Source: Gemmatimonadaceae bacterium
GTDB taxonomy: Bacteria > Gemmatimonadota > Gemmatimonadetes > Gemmatimonadales > Gemmatimonadaceae
Direction: 5' to 3'
DNA length: 5,385 bases
Assembly: GCA_017881545.1 (NCBI GenBank)
Contig: JADGQU010000199.1
Location: 1-5,385 of the forward strand
The translations under genes and the position numbers were made by a program. The first letter of the stretch is position 1. Each line of letters opens with the position of its first letter. The notes beneath the pieces are model-generated. The model was not told the DNA's origin. It saw nothing but the letters and a program-made list of their open reading frames with translations, and did not search any database. Positions 1 to 5,385 of this stretch are shown here, piece by piece.

Positions 1-1266
1 GTTCGTGCGTACGTCGAGGGCTTTCAGCACGGCCCTGCCGGCATCGATTCCGCCGGCGTGCTCGCGGTGGTAAAGCATTGGGTCGGATACGGCGCCCAGA
101 AGAACGGGTACGACAGTCATTCGAGCTACGGGAAGTACGCGAACTTTGCCGGCGGCAATCTCGAGCTGCACGTCAAGCCGTTTCTCGGCGCTTTCGCTGC
201 TCACGTCGCGGGAGTGATGCCGACCTACTCGATTCTCGAGGGAGCAAGGGTGAACGGCCGCCCGCTGGAACAGGTCGGCGCGGGCTTCAATCAACAGCTG
301 CTGTCTGAGCTTCTCCGGAAACGCTACGGCTTTGATGGGGTGATACTCACCGATTGGGCGATCACGAATGATTGCTCCGATCTTTGCAGCAACGGATTTC
401 CCGCGGGTCAACGCCCGACGTTCGCCGGAGTGGCGATGCCGTGGGGCGTCGAACACCTATCCAAGGCCGATCGCTTCGCCAAAGCTGTGAATGCCGGCGT
501 CAACCAGTTCGGCGGCACCGAGGAGGCTCAGTTCCTCGTCGAGGCTGTGCGCTCGGGGAAGATTGCGGCCAACCGCATTGACGAGTCGGCCTACCGGATA
601 GCCCTCCAGAAGTTCAAGCAGGGATTGTTCGAAAATCCGTACGTCGACACCGCCGTAGTAGCGGCCAAGGTGGGCAATCCGGAGCTCCAGGCGGAGGCGA
701 CGGCAGCACAGCGGCGATCGGTGGTGCTGCTGGAAAACAAGAAGGACATTCTTCCGCTTGTTGCTCGCGGCAAGCGCGTCTATTTGCACGGCATCGATCC
801 CGAAATCGCGACGCGTTACGGGTTCAACGTGGTTTCCGATCTGTCGCAGGCGGAGATCGCCATCATTCGCACCAACGCACCGTTCCAGACCCTGCACCCG
901 ACCTACATGTTCGGCGCAATGCAGCATGAGGGAGACCTCGGCTTCCGGGATGGAGATAAGGAGTTCGAGGAGATCAAGCGCATCACCGCCGCGGTGCCGA
1001 CAATCGTGACTGTGTATCTCGATCGTCCGGCAATTCTGGTCGCGCTGAAGGATCGCGCCAGCGCGCTGCTCGGGAACTTCGGCATCAGCGATGCCGCTCT
1101 GCTCGACGTGTTGACGGGAGTCGCGTCGCCGGAAGGCAGGCTGCCGTTCGAGCTGCCATCATCAATGCAGGAGGTGGAGGCACAGCGGTCGGACTTACCA
1201 CACGACACCGCGCATCCGCTATATCGGTTGGGGTTCGGTCGCCGTTACGCAGCGAAACCTCGCTGA
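1..1266 (+). CDS. Glycoside hydrolase family 3 protein (beta-glucosidase-like), 5' end missing
   Basis: The reading frame is open from base 1, so the gene begins left of the window; 421 codons are visible and it ends at TGA 1264-1266. GH3 enzymes are retaining exo-acting beta-glycosidases that cleave terminal glucose or related sugars. Seen here: the tail of the N-terminal barrel domain, with the substrate-binding Lys-His pair (KHW, bases 73-81) and the nucleophile Asp in TDW (352-354). The C-terminal alpha/beta sandwich begins near RRSVVLLENKKDILPL (from about 712) and ends with LDVLTGVASPEGRLPF and LYRLGFGRRY. A Glu in HEGDL (928-930) sits roughly where the acid/base of some GH3 enzymes lies, but that is a guess. 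About 170-200 N-terminal residues, including any signal peptide, are outside the window. There is no fibronectin-III tail. Substrate specificity cannot be read from this fragment. The next gene, same strand, starts 86 bases downstream and encodes a secreted protein, so export is likely. Confidence 0.93.
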   Translation, partial: VRAYVEGFQHGPAGIDSAGVLAVVKHWVGYGAQKNGYDSHSSYGKYANFAGGNLELHVKPFLGAFAAHVAGVMPTYSILEGARVNGRPLEQVGAGFNQQLLSELLRKRYGFDGVILTDWAITNDCSDLCSNGFPAGQRPTFAGVAMPWGVEHLSKADRFAKAVNAGVNQFGGTEEAQFLVEAVRSGKIAANRIDESAYRIALQKFKQGLFENPYVDTAVVAAKVGNPELQAEATAAQRRSVVLLENKKDILPLVARGKRVYLHGIDPEIATRYGFNVVSDLSQAEIAIIRTNAPFQTLHPTYMFGAMQHEGDLGFRDGDKEFEEIKRITAAVPTIVTVYLDRPAILVALKDRASALLGNFGISDAALLDVLTGVASPEGRLPFELPSSMQEVEAQRSDLPHDTAHPLYRLGFGRRYAAKPR

Positions 1267-1352
1267 CCGGTGACGGTTCCTGCATCAAAATGACGGGGCA
1301 TTTCAATTTGAGAAGAAGCACTGAACCACTGACGTTCAACCGCGGACATCCA

Positions 1353-2873
1353 ATGCGCTTATCTACTCTCCGCCACTTTCTCGCACCCACGCTGAGCCTC
1401 GCAGTGCTCGCCAACTTGGCCAGCGCCCAAAGCCCCCTTGGTGTCTTCGACGCCCAAACGGACGTCGGTCGCGTAAAACCTTCGGGATTTGCCTCCTACG
1501 ACCCGCAGCTCCAGTCGTATCGAATTGTGGGCTCGGGTCAGAACATGTGGGGCGACCACGACGATTTTCATTTCGTCTGGAAGCGTGTGACGGGCAACTT
1601 CATTCTCTCCACGCGGGCGCACTTCATCGGCGCGGGAGGCGACCCCCATCGGAAGATCGGCTGGACCATTCGTCCGTCGCTCGATACCAAGAGCCCGCAC
1701 GTGAGTGCGGCGTTGCACGGCAACGGCCTCATGTCGCTCCAGTTCCGTCGCACGCCCGGAGCGATGACGGAAGAGAACAAGTCGCAAGACAGCTTGCCCA
1801 ACGCGGACGCGGTGATCCAGCTCGAGCGGCGCGATGGCGTCTATCTCATGTCGGTCGCGCAATTCGGTGACACACTCGTCACGCAGGAGCTCACCGGCGT
1901 ATCGCTACCGGACACGGTGTACGTAGGCCTGTTCGTGTGCTCGCACAACGACACCGTCGTGGAGCGGGGCGCGTTCAGCAACGTGCGCATCACCATTCCG
2001 CCGAAAACTGGGTTCGTCGCATATCGGGATTACATCGGCAGCAACCTTGAAATTCTCAACTTGGCCACTGGTAACGCGACGATCGTGCATCAGTACCACG
2101 GATCATTCCAGGCGCCCAACTGGACACGCGATGGCAAGGCACTGATCTATGCGCAGGAAGGCCACCTTTACCGCTTTGATCTCTCGTCACGTTCCGCCCA
2201 GGTGATCAACACGGGATTCGCGACGCGCAACAACAACGACCACGTCCTTTCGTTCGACGGCCGGATGATGGCGATAAGTAATCACGCAGTAGAGGACAGC
2301 GGCGTCTCGATTGTCTACACTGTGCCGACAACCGGCGGCACGCCGAAGCGCGTGACCGCGAAAGGACCGTCGTACCTGCATGGCTGGTCGCCCGATGGCC
2401 GCTGGCTCGTGTTCACCGGGCAGCGCAACAACGACTTCGACGTCTATAGAATTTCAGCCGGCGGTGGCGAGGAAACCCGCCTCACTGCCACGCCGGGACT
2501 GGACGACGGCCCGGAGTATACACCCGACGGCGCGTACATCTACTTCAACTCCGCGCGCACCGGACGGATGCAGATCTGGCGGATGCGGCCCGATGGGAGC
2601 GCTCAGCAGCAGATCACGAATGATGGCTTCAACAACTGGTTCCCCCACATCTCGCCGGACGGCAAGTCGATCGTGTACATCTCGTTTCCGCCGACAGTTG
2701 CCGCCGACGATCATCCGTTCTACAAGCACGTGCAGCTGAAGTTGATGCCAATCGGCGGCGGGCCCGCGCGAGTAATCGCCTACGTCTACGGCGGTCAGGG
2801 AACGATCAACGTTCCATCGTGGTCGCCGGATGGAAAGCGACTCGCGTTCGTGAGCAACTCGACGTTGCCTTAG
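1353..2873 (+). CDS. Exported two-domain protein: concanavalin-like N-domain plus TolB/PD40 six-bladed beta-propeller
   Basis: The protein has 506 residues. I chose ATG 1353 over the in-frame ATG at 1290 because it opens directly on a signal peptide: MRLSTLRHF, a hydrophobic stretch, and a cleavage site after ASA at about residue 25. Neither start has a clear Shine-Dalgarno. Residues about 30-215 are rich in beta strands (YRIVGSGQNMW, FHFVWKRVTGNF, YVGLFVCSHN) and resemble the concanavalin-A/DUF1349-like fold. Residues about 220-506 form a propeller with six PD40-type motifs: TRDGKALIY, SFDGRMMAIS, SPDGRWLVF, TPDGAYIYF, SPDGKSIVY and SPDGKRLAF. Their DG pairs are spaced 42, 46, 44, 44 and 57 residues apart. 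Relatives are often labelled TolB family or, misleadingly, biopolymer transporter TolR; no Pal/TolA context is present here, so a role in the Tol system is not supported. An envelope role in glycan or protein binding, alongside the GH3 gene, is inference. No catalytic residues are recognised. Confidence 0.92.
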   Translation: MRLSTLRHFLAPTLSLAVLANLASAQSPLGVFDAQTDVGRVKPSGFASYDPQLQSYRIVGSGQNMWGDHDDFHFVWKRVTGNFILSTRAHFIGAGGDPHRKIGWTIRPSLDTKSPHVSAALHGNGLMSLQFRRTPGAMTEENKSQDSLPNADAVIQLERRDGVYLMSVAQFGDTLVTQELTGVSLPDTVYVGLFVCSHNDTVVERGAFSNVRITIPPKTGFVAYRDYIGSNLEILNLATGNATIVHQYHGSFQAPNWTRDGKALIYAQEGHLYRFDLSSRSAQVINTGFATRNNNDHVLSFDGRMMAISNHAVEDSGVSIVYTVPTTGGTPKRVTAKGPSYLHGWSPDGRWLVFTGQRNNDFDVYRISAGGGEETRLTATPGLDDGPEYTPDGAYIYFNSARTGRMQIWRMRPDGSAQQQITNDGFNNWFPHISPDGKSIVYISFPPTVAADDHPFYKHVQLKLMPIGGGPARVIAYVYGGQGTINVPSWSPDGKRLAFVSNSTLP

Positions 2874-2900
2874 GAGCGCGAGCAAAACTCTTCCTCATTT

Positions 2901-3854
2901 TCACGCGGCGAACTTGATCCACGCCCACTCTTCGCTCTTCGTCCACAGCCGTTCGGCTAAAGCCGGATCCATCGCCCACGGCCGTACGCCGCTCTGCCCG
3001 GAAAAATCTGCGAGCACGGCTTCGGCGATATCACAGTCCTCGCAGTAGACGCCTCCCATCCCGTCCAGCTGCGGGCTCGTCGCACACCACACGCTCGTCG
3101 CCGCGCCTTGCTCGATGGTCTTGAGCGGTGACACCTCCTTCGCGGCGGCGACGGAGGCGCGAACCTCTTCCTCCGACATGGATCGCGTCAGCTCCGTGAG
3201 GATCGCTCCGGGGTGAACCGAGAACGCGCGGACGCGAAGAGCTTCGCCGCGCTTGTCGAGCGCGAGGGCGAAAAGGGCGTTCGCCGTCTTCGACTGACCG
3301 TACGCCACCCATTTGTCGTAGGGACGGCGCTCGAAATTCGGATCGTCGAAGTCGACGCCGGCGCGCCGGTGGCCCCGCGACGTCAGTTCCACCACACGCG
3401 CGCCCTTTGCCTTTCGCAGCGCGGGCCAGAGCCGCGCCGTGAGCTGGAAGTGCCCAAGATGGTTGGTCGCGAGCTGGGACTCGAAGCCGCGGGAATCTCT
3501 CACGAGCGGAGTCGCCATGATACCGGCGTTGTTCACGAGAATGTGAAGAGGACGGCCGGACGCCAGAAATCGCGCGGCGAACGCATCGATCGATGCCGGA
3601 TCGATCAGCTCAAGGCTCTCGATCTCCACGCGGTCCATCCCTGCCAACGCTGTCCGAGCTTTATCAGGCGTTCGCGCGGGAACGATCACCGTCGCGCCAG
3701 CGCCTGAGAGCACGCGCGTGGTTTCCAGCCCGACACCCGCGTATCCGCCCGTCACTACGGCGATGACTCCGTCGAGCCTGCGTTTGCCGATGACCTCGCT
3801 CGCGGCAGTCTCTGCGCCGTAGCCGGAATGAATGGGGGCTTGTTTGGTCGTCAT
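2901..3854 (-). CDS. Short-chain dehydrogenase/reductase (SDR), WWOX/retinol-dehydrogenase-like, NADP(H)-type
   Basis: This is a classical SDR of 317 residues, the upper end for the family because of a roughly 28-residue N-terminal extension typical of this subgroup. It should be a soluble oxidoreductase acting on an alcohol, ketone or aldehyde; the substrate is unknown. Visible motifs: the nucleotide-binding TGGYAGVG (residues 35-42), Arg61 after the second strand (VIVPAR), which favours NADP(H), NNAG (108-111), the catalytic tetrad Asn131 (NHLGHF), Ser159, Tyr185 and Lys189 (YGQSK), and HPG (214-216). A CxxC-containing stretch, GGVYCEDCDIAE, lies near residue 267; I recall it from close soil-bacterial relatives, so it is probably a subfamily trait. 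The start ATG 3854-3852 overlaps the stop of the upstream LLM gene as ATGA, which indicates an operon and probable translational coupling. A weak GGAAAG site (3870-3865) lies 10 bases before the start. The gene converges on the propeller gene across 27 bases. Confidence 0.95.
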   Translation of the reverse strand: MTTKQAPIHSGYGAETAASEVIGKRRLDGVIAVVTGGYAGVGLETTRVLSGAGATVIVPARTPDKARTALAGMDRVEIESLELIDPASIDAFAARFLASGRPLHILVNNAGIMATPLVRDSRGFESQLATNHLGHFQLTARLWPALRKAKGARVVELTSRGHRRAGVDFDDPNFERRPYDKWVAYGQSKTANALFALALDKRGEALRVRAFSVHPGAILTELTRSMSEEEVRASVAAAKEVSPLKTIEQGAATSVWCATSPQLDGMGGVYCEDCDIAEAVLADFSGQSGVRPWAMDPALAERLWTKSEEWAWIKFAA

Positions 3855-4882
3855 GCCGCCAATTCTTTCCGCAAAATGGGTGCGACTCTGGTGCCAAGCA
3901 GTTCGATAGCTCGCATTAGCTTCGCGTGGGGGAGTGAGGCCGCGTTCATTTGAAAAGTGAAACGGGAAACGCCGCCCAGCGATTCGCTATGTCGAATAAT
4001 CTTCTCCGCAACTTCGTCTGGATTGCCTACCAGCAGCGCGCCCTGTGGACCTCGCTGAGCATCGAAACCAGCGCGGGTAACAGGAGGCCATCCGCGCTCC
4101 TTCCCGACATCGGTGAAGGCACGGGCGTATCCAGGAAAGAAATCATCGGCAGCCTCTTGCGTCGTCGCTGCGACATAGCCGAGCGAGTGCACGCCGACTT
4201 TCAGCCGATCGGGCGAATGCCCCGCGCGCGCACCTGCCTCCCAATAGAGGTCGATGAGCGAACGAAAGCGGTGCGTGTGCCCACCGATGATTGCGACCAT
4301 CAAGGGAAGCCCAAGCGCGCCGGCGCGAACGAATGATCCAGGCGTCCCGCCAACACCCAGCCATATGGGCAAAGGATTCTGCACTGGTCTCGGGTAGACG
4401 CCCTGCCCTGTCAAAGGAGCTCTGTGCCTGCCCGACCAGGTGACGTGCTCGTTGTCCCGGATCTTGAGCAGCAGATCGAGCTTCTCGGCAAAGAGCGAGT
4501 CGTAGTCCTCGAGCTTGAAGCCGAATAACGGAAAGGAATCGGTGAACGATCCGCGTCCGACTACCATCTCCGCGCGGCCCTGCGAAATCAGATCGAGCGT
4601 GGCGAAATTCTGGAACACGCGCACCGGATCGGCCGAGCTGAGGACCGTCACCGCACTGGTGAGACGTATGCGGCTCGTTCGCGCCGCGGCGGCAGCGAGA
4701 ATGACGGCGGGAGCGGAGTCGAGGAAGTCTTTGCGATGATGTTCTCCGATTCCGAAGACATCGAGTCCAACCTGGTCGGCGTGCTCGATCTCCTCGATCA
4801 GGTTATTCAGACGCTCGGTTGCACTGAGCTCCCGGCTGGAGTCAGTGTGCGCCGCCGCGAAGCTATCGATGCCGATCTGCAC
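3851..4882 (-). CDS. LLM class flavin-dependent oxidoreductase (luciferase-like monooxygenase)
   Basis: The protein is about 343 residues with the TIM-barrel signature of bacterial luciferase-like enzymes, which use reduced FMN or F420 to oxidise or reduce small organic substrates. Numbered from the GTG: an opening strand IGIDSF, GEHH (46-49), the SRIRLTSAVTVL strand, the phosphate-binding VGRGSF region (about 108-113), PIWLGVGG (about 172-179), and the C-terminal ALLVGNPDEVAEKI (about 282-295), where the family commonly has a cofactor or gating segment. FMN versus F420 cannot be decided by eye. The start is uncertain. GTG 4882-4880 gives the family-like beginning VQIGIDSF and has a G-rich run (4893-4889) just upstream. 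TTG at 4897-4895 is an alternative that adds five residues, and there is no in-frame ATG before the upstream stop at 4939-4937. See the overlapping short ORF at 4863-4940 for a third option. It overlaps the downstream SDR by 4 bases (ATGA), so the two enzymes are probably made together and may act on one substrate, which is inference. Confidence 0.93.
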   Translation of the reverse strand: MQIGIDSFAAAHTDSSRELSATERLNNLIEEIEHADQVGLDVFGIGEHHRKDFLDSAPAVILAAAAARTSRIRLTSAVTVLSSADPVRVFQNFATLDLISQGRAEMVVGRGSFTDSFPLFGFKLEDYDSLFAEKLDLLLKIRDNEHVTWSGRHRAPLTGQGVYPRPVQNPLPIWLGVGGTPGSFVRAGALGLPLMVAIIGGHTHRFRSLIDLYWEAGARAGHSPDRLKVGVHSLGYVAATTQEAADDFFPGYARAFTDVGKERGWPPVTRAGFDAQRGPQGALLVGNPDEVAEKIIRHSESLGGVSRFTFQMNAASLPHAKLMRAIELLGTRVAPILRKELAA

Positions 4883-4940
4883 TCGTGGCCCCCACAATTT
4901 GGCTCTGCGCGATCTGAAAATCCGCCATGTACGTACTCAT
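4863..4940 (-). CDS. Candidate 25-residue leader ORF overlapping the LLM start, or its out-of-frame true 5' end
   Basis: ATG 4940-4938 opens a 25-codon frame (MSTYMADFQIAQ...) ending at TAG 4865-4863, overlapping the proposed LLM start by about 20 bases in a different frame. It has a better initiation region than the LLM gene: a GGAAGAG Shine-Dalgarno-like site at 4954-4948, seven bases before ATG. Its frame and the LLM frame are brought together by losing one G from the five-G run at 4893-4889, which would read ...SQIVGPRVQIGIDSF. So it may be the real N-terminus of the LLM protein split by an indel, a translationally coupled leader, or chance. I do not recognise it as a known peptide family. 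Confidence 0.3.
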   Translation of the reverse strand: MSTYMADFQIAQSQIVGATSADRHR

Positions 4941-4947
4941 GGTGCAG

Positions 4948-4954
4948 CTCTTCC
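4948..4954 (-). promoter_or_regulatory. Shine-Dalgarno-like GGAAGAG before ATG 4940
   Basis: The minus strand reads GGAAGAG, then seven bases, then ATG at 4940. This is the best ribosome-binding sequence upstream of the LLM gene, yet it serves an ATG that is out of frame with it. It bears directly on which start is used. Confidence 0.45.
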
Positions 4955-4961
4955 GTCGATA

Positions 4962-4992
4962 TAGGTTGCTGTTCGTAACTATCACCAACCTA
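4962..4992. promoter_or_regulatory. Inverted repeat TAGGTTG-N17-CAACCTA, possible operator
   Basis: Perfect 7-bp arms lie at 4962-4968 and 4986-4992 with a 17-base spacer, in the gap between the divergent LLM and DoxX-like genes and about 20 bases upstream of ATG 4940. The arms are 24 bp apart start to start, a little over two helical turns, which suits a dimeric regulator binding one face of the DNA. LLM oxidoreductase and DoxX-like genes are often found near HxlR- or TetR-type regulators, but none is encoded in the window, so the regulator is unknown. A chance repeat cannot be excluded. Confidence 0.35.
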
Positions 4993-5141
4993 AGCGGCTC
5001 GCTCGCGACCAAGAAGAAGGCGGCCCCGCCCCGACGCGTCGAGCCCACCCATCGCGCATAGCGGGTTAGAGCTGTCTATTTCGCTCGACACAAAAGCCAC
5101 CGGCAACGGCACCTGGGCGCTCGTTCGTCTTGACTGACTTC

Positions 5142-5154
5142 CCTCCATTGGAGG
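5142..5154 (+). promoter_or_regulatory. Strong Shine-Dalgarno GGAGG inside a self-complementary CCTCC-ATT-GGAGG element
   Basis: GGAGG at 5150-5154 lies four bases before GTG 5159 and decides that start. The five bases CCTCC at 5142-5146 are its exact complement, separated by only ATT. In RNA this could form a five-pair stem with a three-base loop that hides the ribosome binding site. As DNA, CCTCCATTGGAGG is also a 13-bp palindrome that a protein could bind. Confidence 0.6.
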
Positions 5155-5158
5155 ACCC

Positions 5159-5385
5159 GTGGTTCGAAAGATTGCCTACTGGGGCAGCACCGCGATTGTT
5201 TCGTTGGCGCTGTTTGGTTCTCTGAGCTACCTCACTGGCAGTGAGCAGGTGGTCGCCGGATTCGCCAAAGCCGGATACCCACAGCACCTTCGGATAGTTC
5301 TCGGCATTGCCAAGCCGGTCGCGGCGATCGTCCTGCTCGTGCCAGGATTTGCTTTGCTGAAGGAATGGGCCTACGCAGGAGTAAC
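5159..5385 (+). CDS. DoxX-like family membrane protein, 3' end missing
   Basis: GTG 5159-5161 starts a frame that stays open to the right edge: 75 codons plus two bases, beginning MVRKIAYWGS. The start is supported by GGAGG four bases upstream. It encodes a small inner-membrane protein of the DoxX_2 type; full-length members are roughly 120-140 residues with four membrane segments, so about half is visible. Two hydrophobic segments are seen, at about residues 10-25 and 45-66. Between them lies the family-typical GFAKAGYPQHLRIVLGIAKP, followed by LLVPGFALLKEWAYAG, where the LKEWAYAG motif is very characteristic. The biochemical role of this family is poorly defined; some DoxX relatives are linked to thiol and redox stress systems. 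It is transcribed away from the LLM/SDR operon and may share its control region. Confidence 0.9.
   Translation, partial: MVRKIAYWGSTAIVSLALFGSLSYLTGSEQVVAGFAKAGYPQHLRIVLGIAKPVAAIVLLVPGFALLKEWAYAGV

Larger units (their letters stand above)
4941..5158. other. Divergent intergenic region between LLM operon and DoxX-like gene
   Basis: This stretch of 218 bases must hold the promoters for both directions. I see the TAGGTTG/CAACCTA inverted repeat, a 10-bp palindrome CGACGCGTCG at 5032-5041, and the CCTCC/GGAGG element before the DoxX-like start. No convincing -35/-10 pair is visible on either strand, as expected for a GC-rich organism with weak consensus promoters. I recognise no RNA gene or riboswitch. 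Confidence 0.6.

Noticed and set aside
457..927. 156-codon minus-strand frame opposite the GH3 gene
   Set aside because: It is antisense to a clear GH3 domain, with no recognisable motif or ribosome site.
1290..1352. N-terminal 21-residue extension of the propeller protein from ATG 1290
   Set aside because: It would bury the signal peptide behind a polar stretch, and no ribosome site precedes it; ATG 1353 opens directly on the signal peptide.
1353..2873. Calling the propeller gene tolB
   Set aside because: The N-terminal domain is not the TolB D1 type as far as I can see, and no tol-pal neighbours exist; only the PD40 repeats are shared.
3213..3707. 164-codon plus-strand frame opposite the SDR gene
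   Set aside because: It is antisense to a gene with every SDR motif intact, is Arg-rich and shows no domain; a shadow of GC-rich codon use.
4958..4988. Minus-strand TTGGTG / TATATC promoter with a 19-base spacer, overlapping the inverted repeat
   Set aside because: The matches to consensus are weak, and a start about 7 bases after TATATC would fall inside the GGAAGAG site and destroy it.
5032..5041. 10-bp palindrome CGACGCGTCG
   Set aside because: It is short, GC-rich and easily expected by chance; not linked to a start, stop or repeat copy.
5130..5135. TTGACT as a -35 box for the DoxX-like gene
   Set aside because: The matching -10 position would fall on the GGAGG ribosome site and shows no TATAAT-like sequence.
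5066..5287. 73-codon minus-strand frame across the DoxX-like start
   Set aside because: It is low in hydrophobic order, has no motif, and overlaps a convincing DoxX-like frame on the other strand.

Overview
The window looks like ordinary chromosome from a GC-rich, probably soil-dwelling Gram-negative bacterium. Gemmatimonadota or Acidobacteriota fit best: there is a secreted lectin-fold plus TolB-type propeller protein with a short 'ASA|Q' signal peptide, beside a GH3 glycosidase and a soil-type SDR/LLM oxidoreductase pair. This placement is inferred from protein style alone and no marker gene is present. I see no RNA gene, mobile element, CRISPR array or phage gene.

Layout. Positions 1-1266 (+) hold the 3' two thirds of a GH3 glycoside hydrolase that runs off the left edge. 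An 86-base gap leads to 1353-2873 (+), an exported protein with an N-terminal concanavalin-like domain and a six-bladed PD40/TolB propeller. Both are probably envelope or extracellular proteins concerned with carbohydrate. A 27-base convergent gap follows. On the minus strand, 4882 down to 2901, are two cytoplasmic oxidoreductases in an operon: a luciferase-like (LLM) flavin-dependent monooxygenase upstream and a short-chain dehydrogenase/reductase (SDR) downstream, joined by an ATGA stop/start overlap. A divergent intergenic region of about 220-280 bases precedes the 5' end of a DoxX-like membrane protein gene (5159 to the right edge, +), which starts at GTG behind a strong GGAGG site.

The most interesting signals are in the divergent region. 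(1) The LLM gene has no good start of its own. A well-placed ATG with a GGAAGAG site lies upstream in another frame, and removing one G from a five-G run would fuse it smoothly to the LLM frame. This is either a sequencing or natural indel, or a short overlapping leader ORF. (2) A 7-bp inverted repeat with a 17-base spacer looks like an operator. (3) The GGAGG ribosome binding site of the DoxX gene is exactly complementary to CCTCC three bases upstream, so it could be masked in a hairpin. No convincing new multi-gene system is visible.
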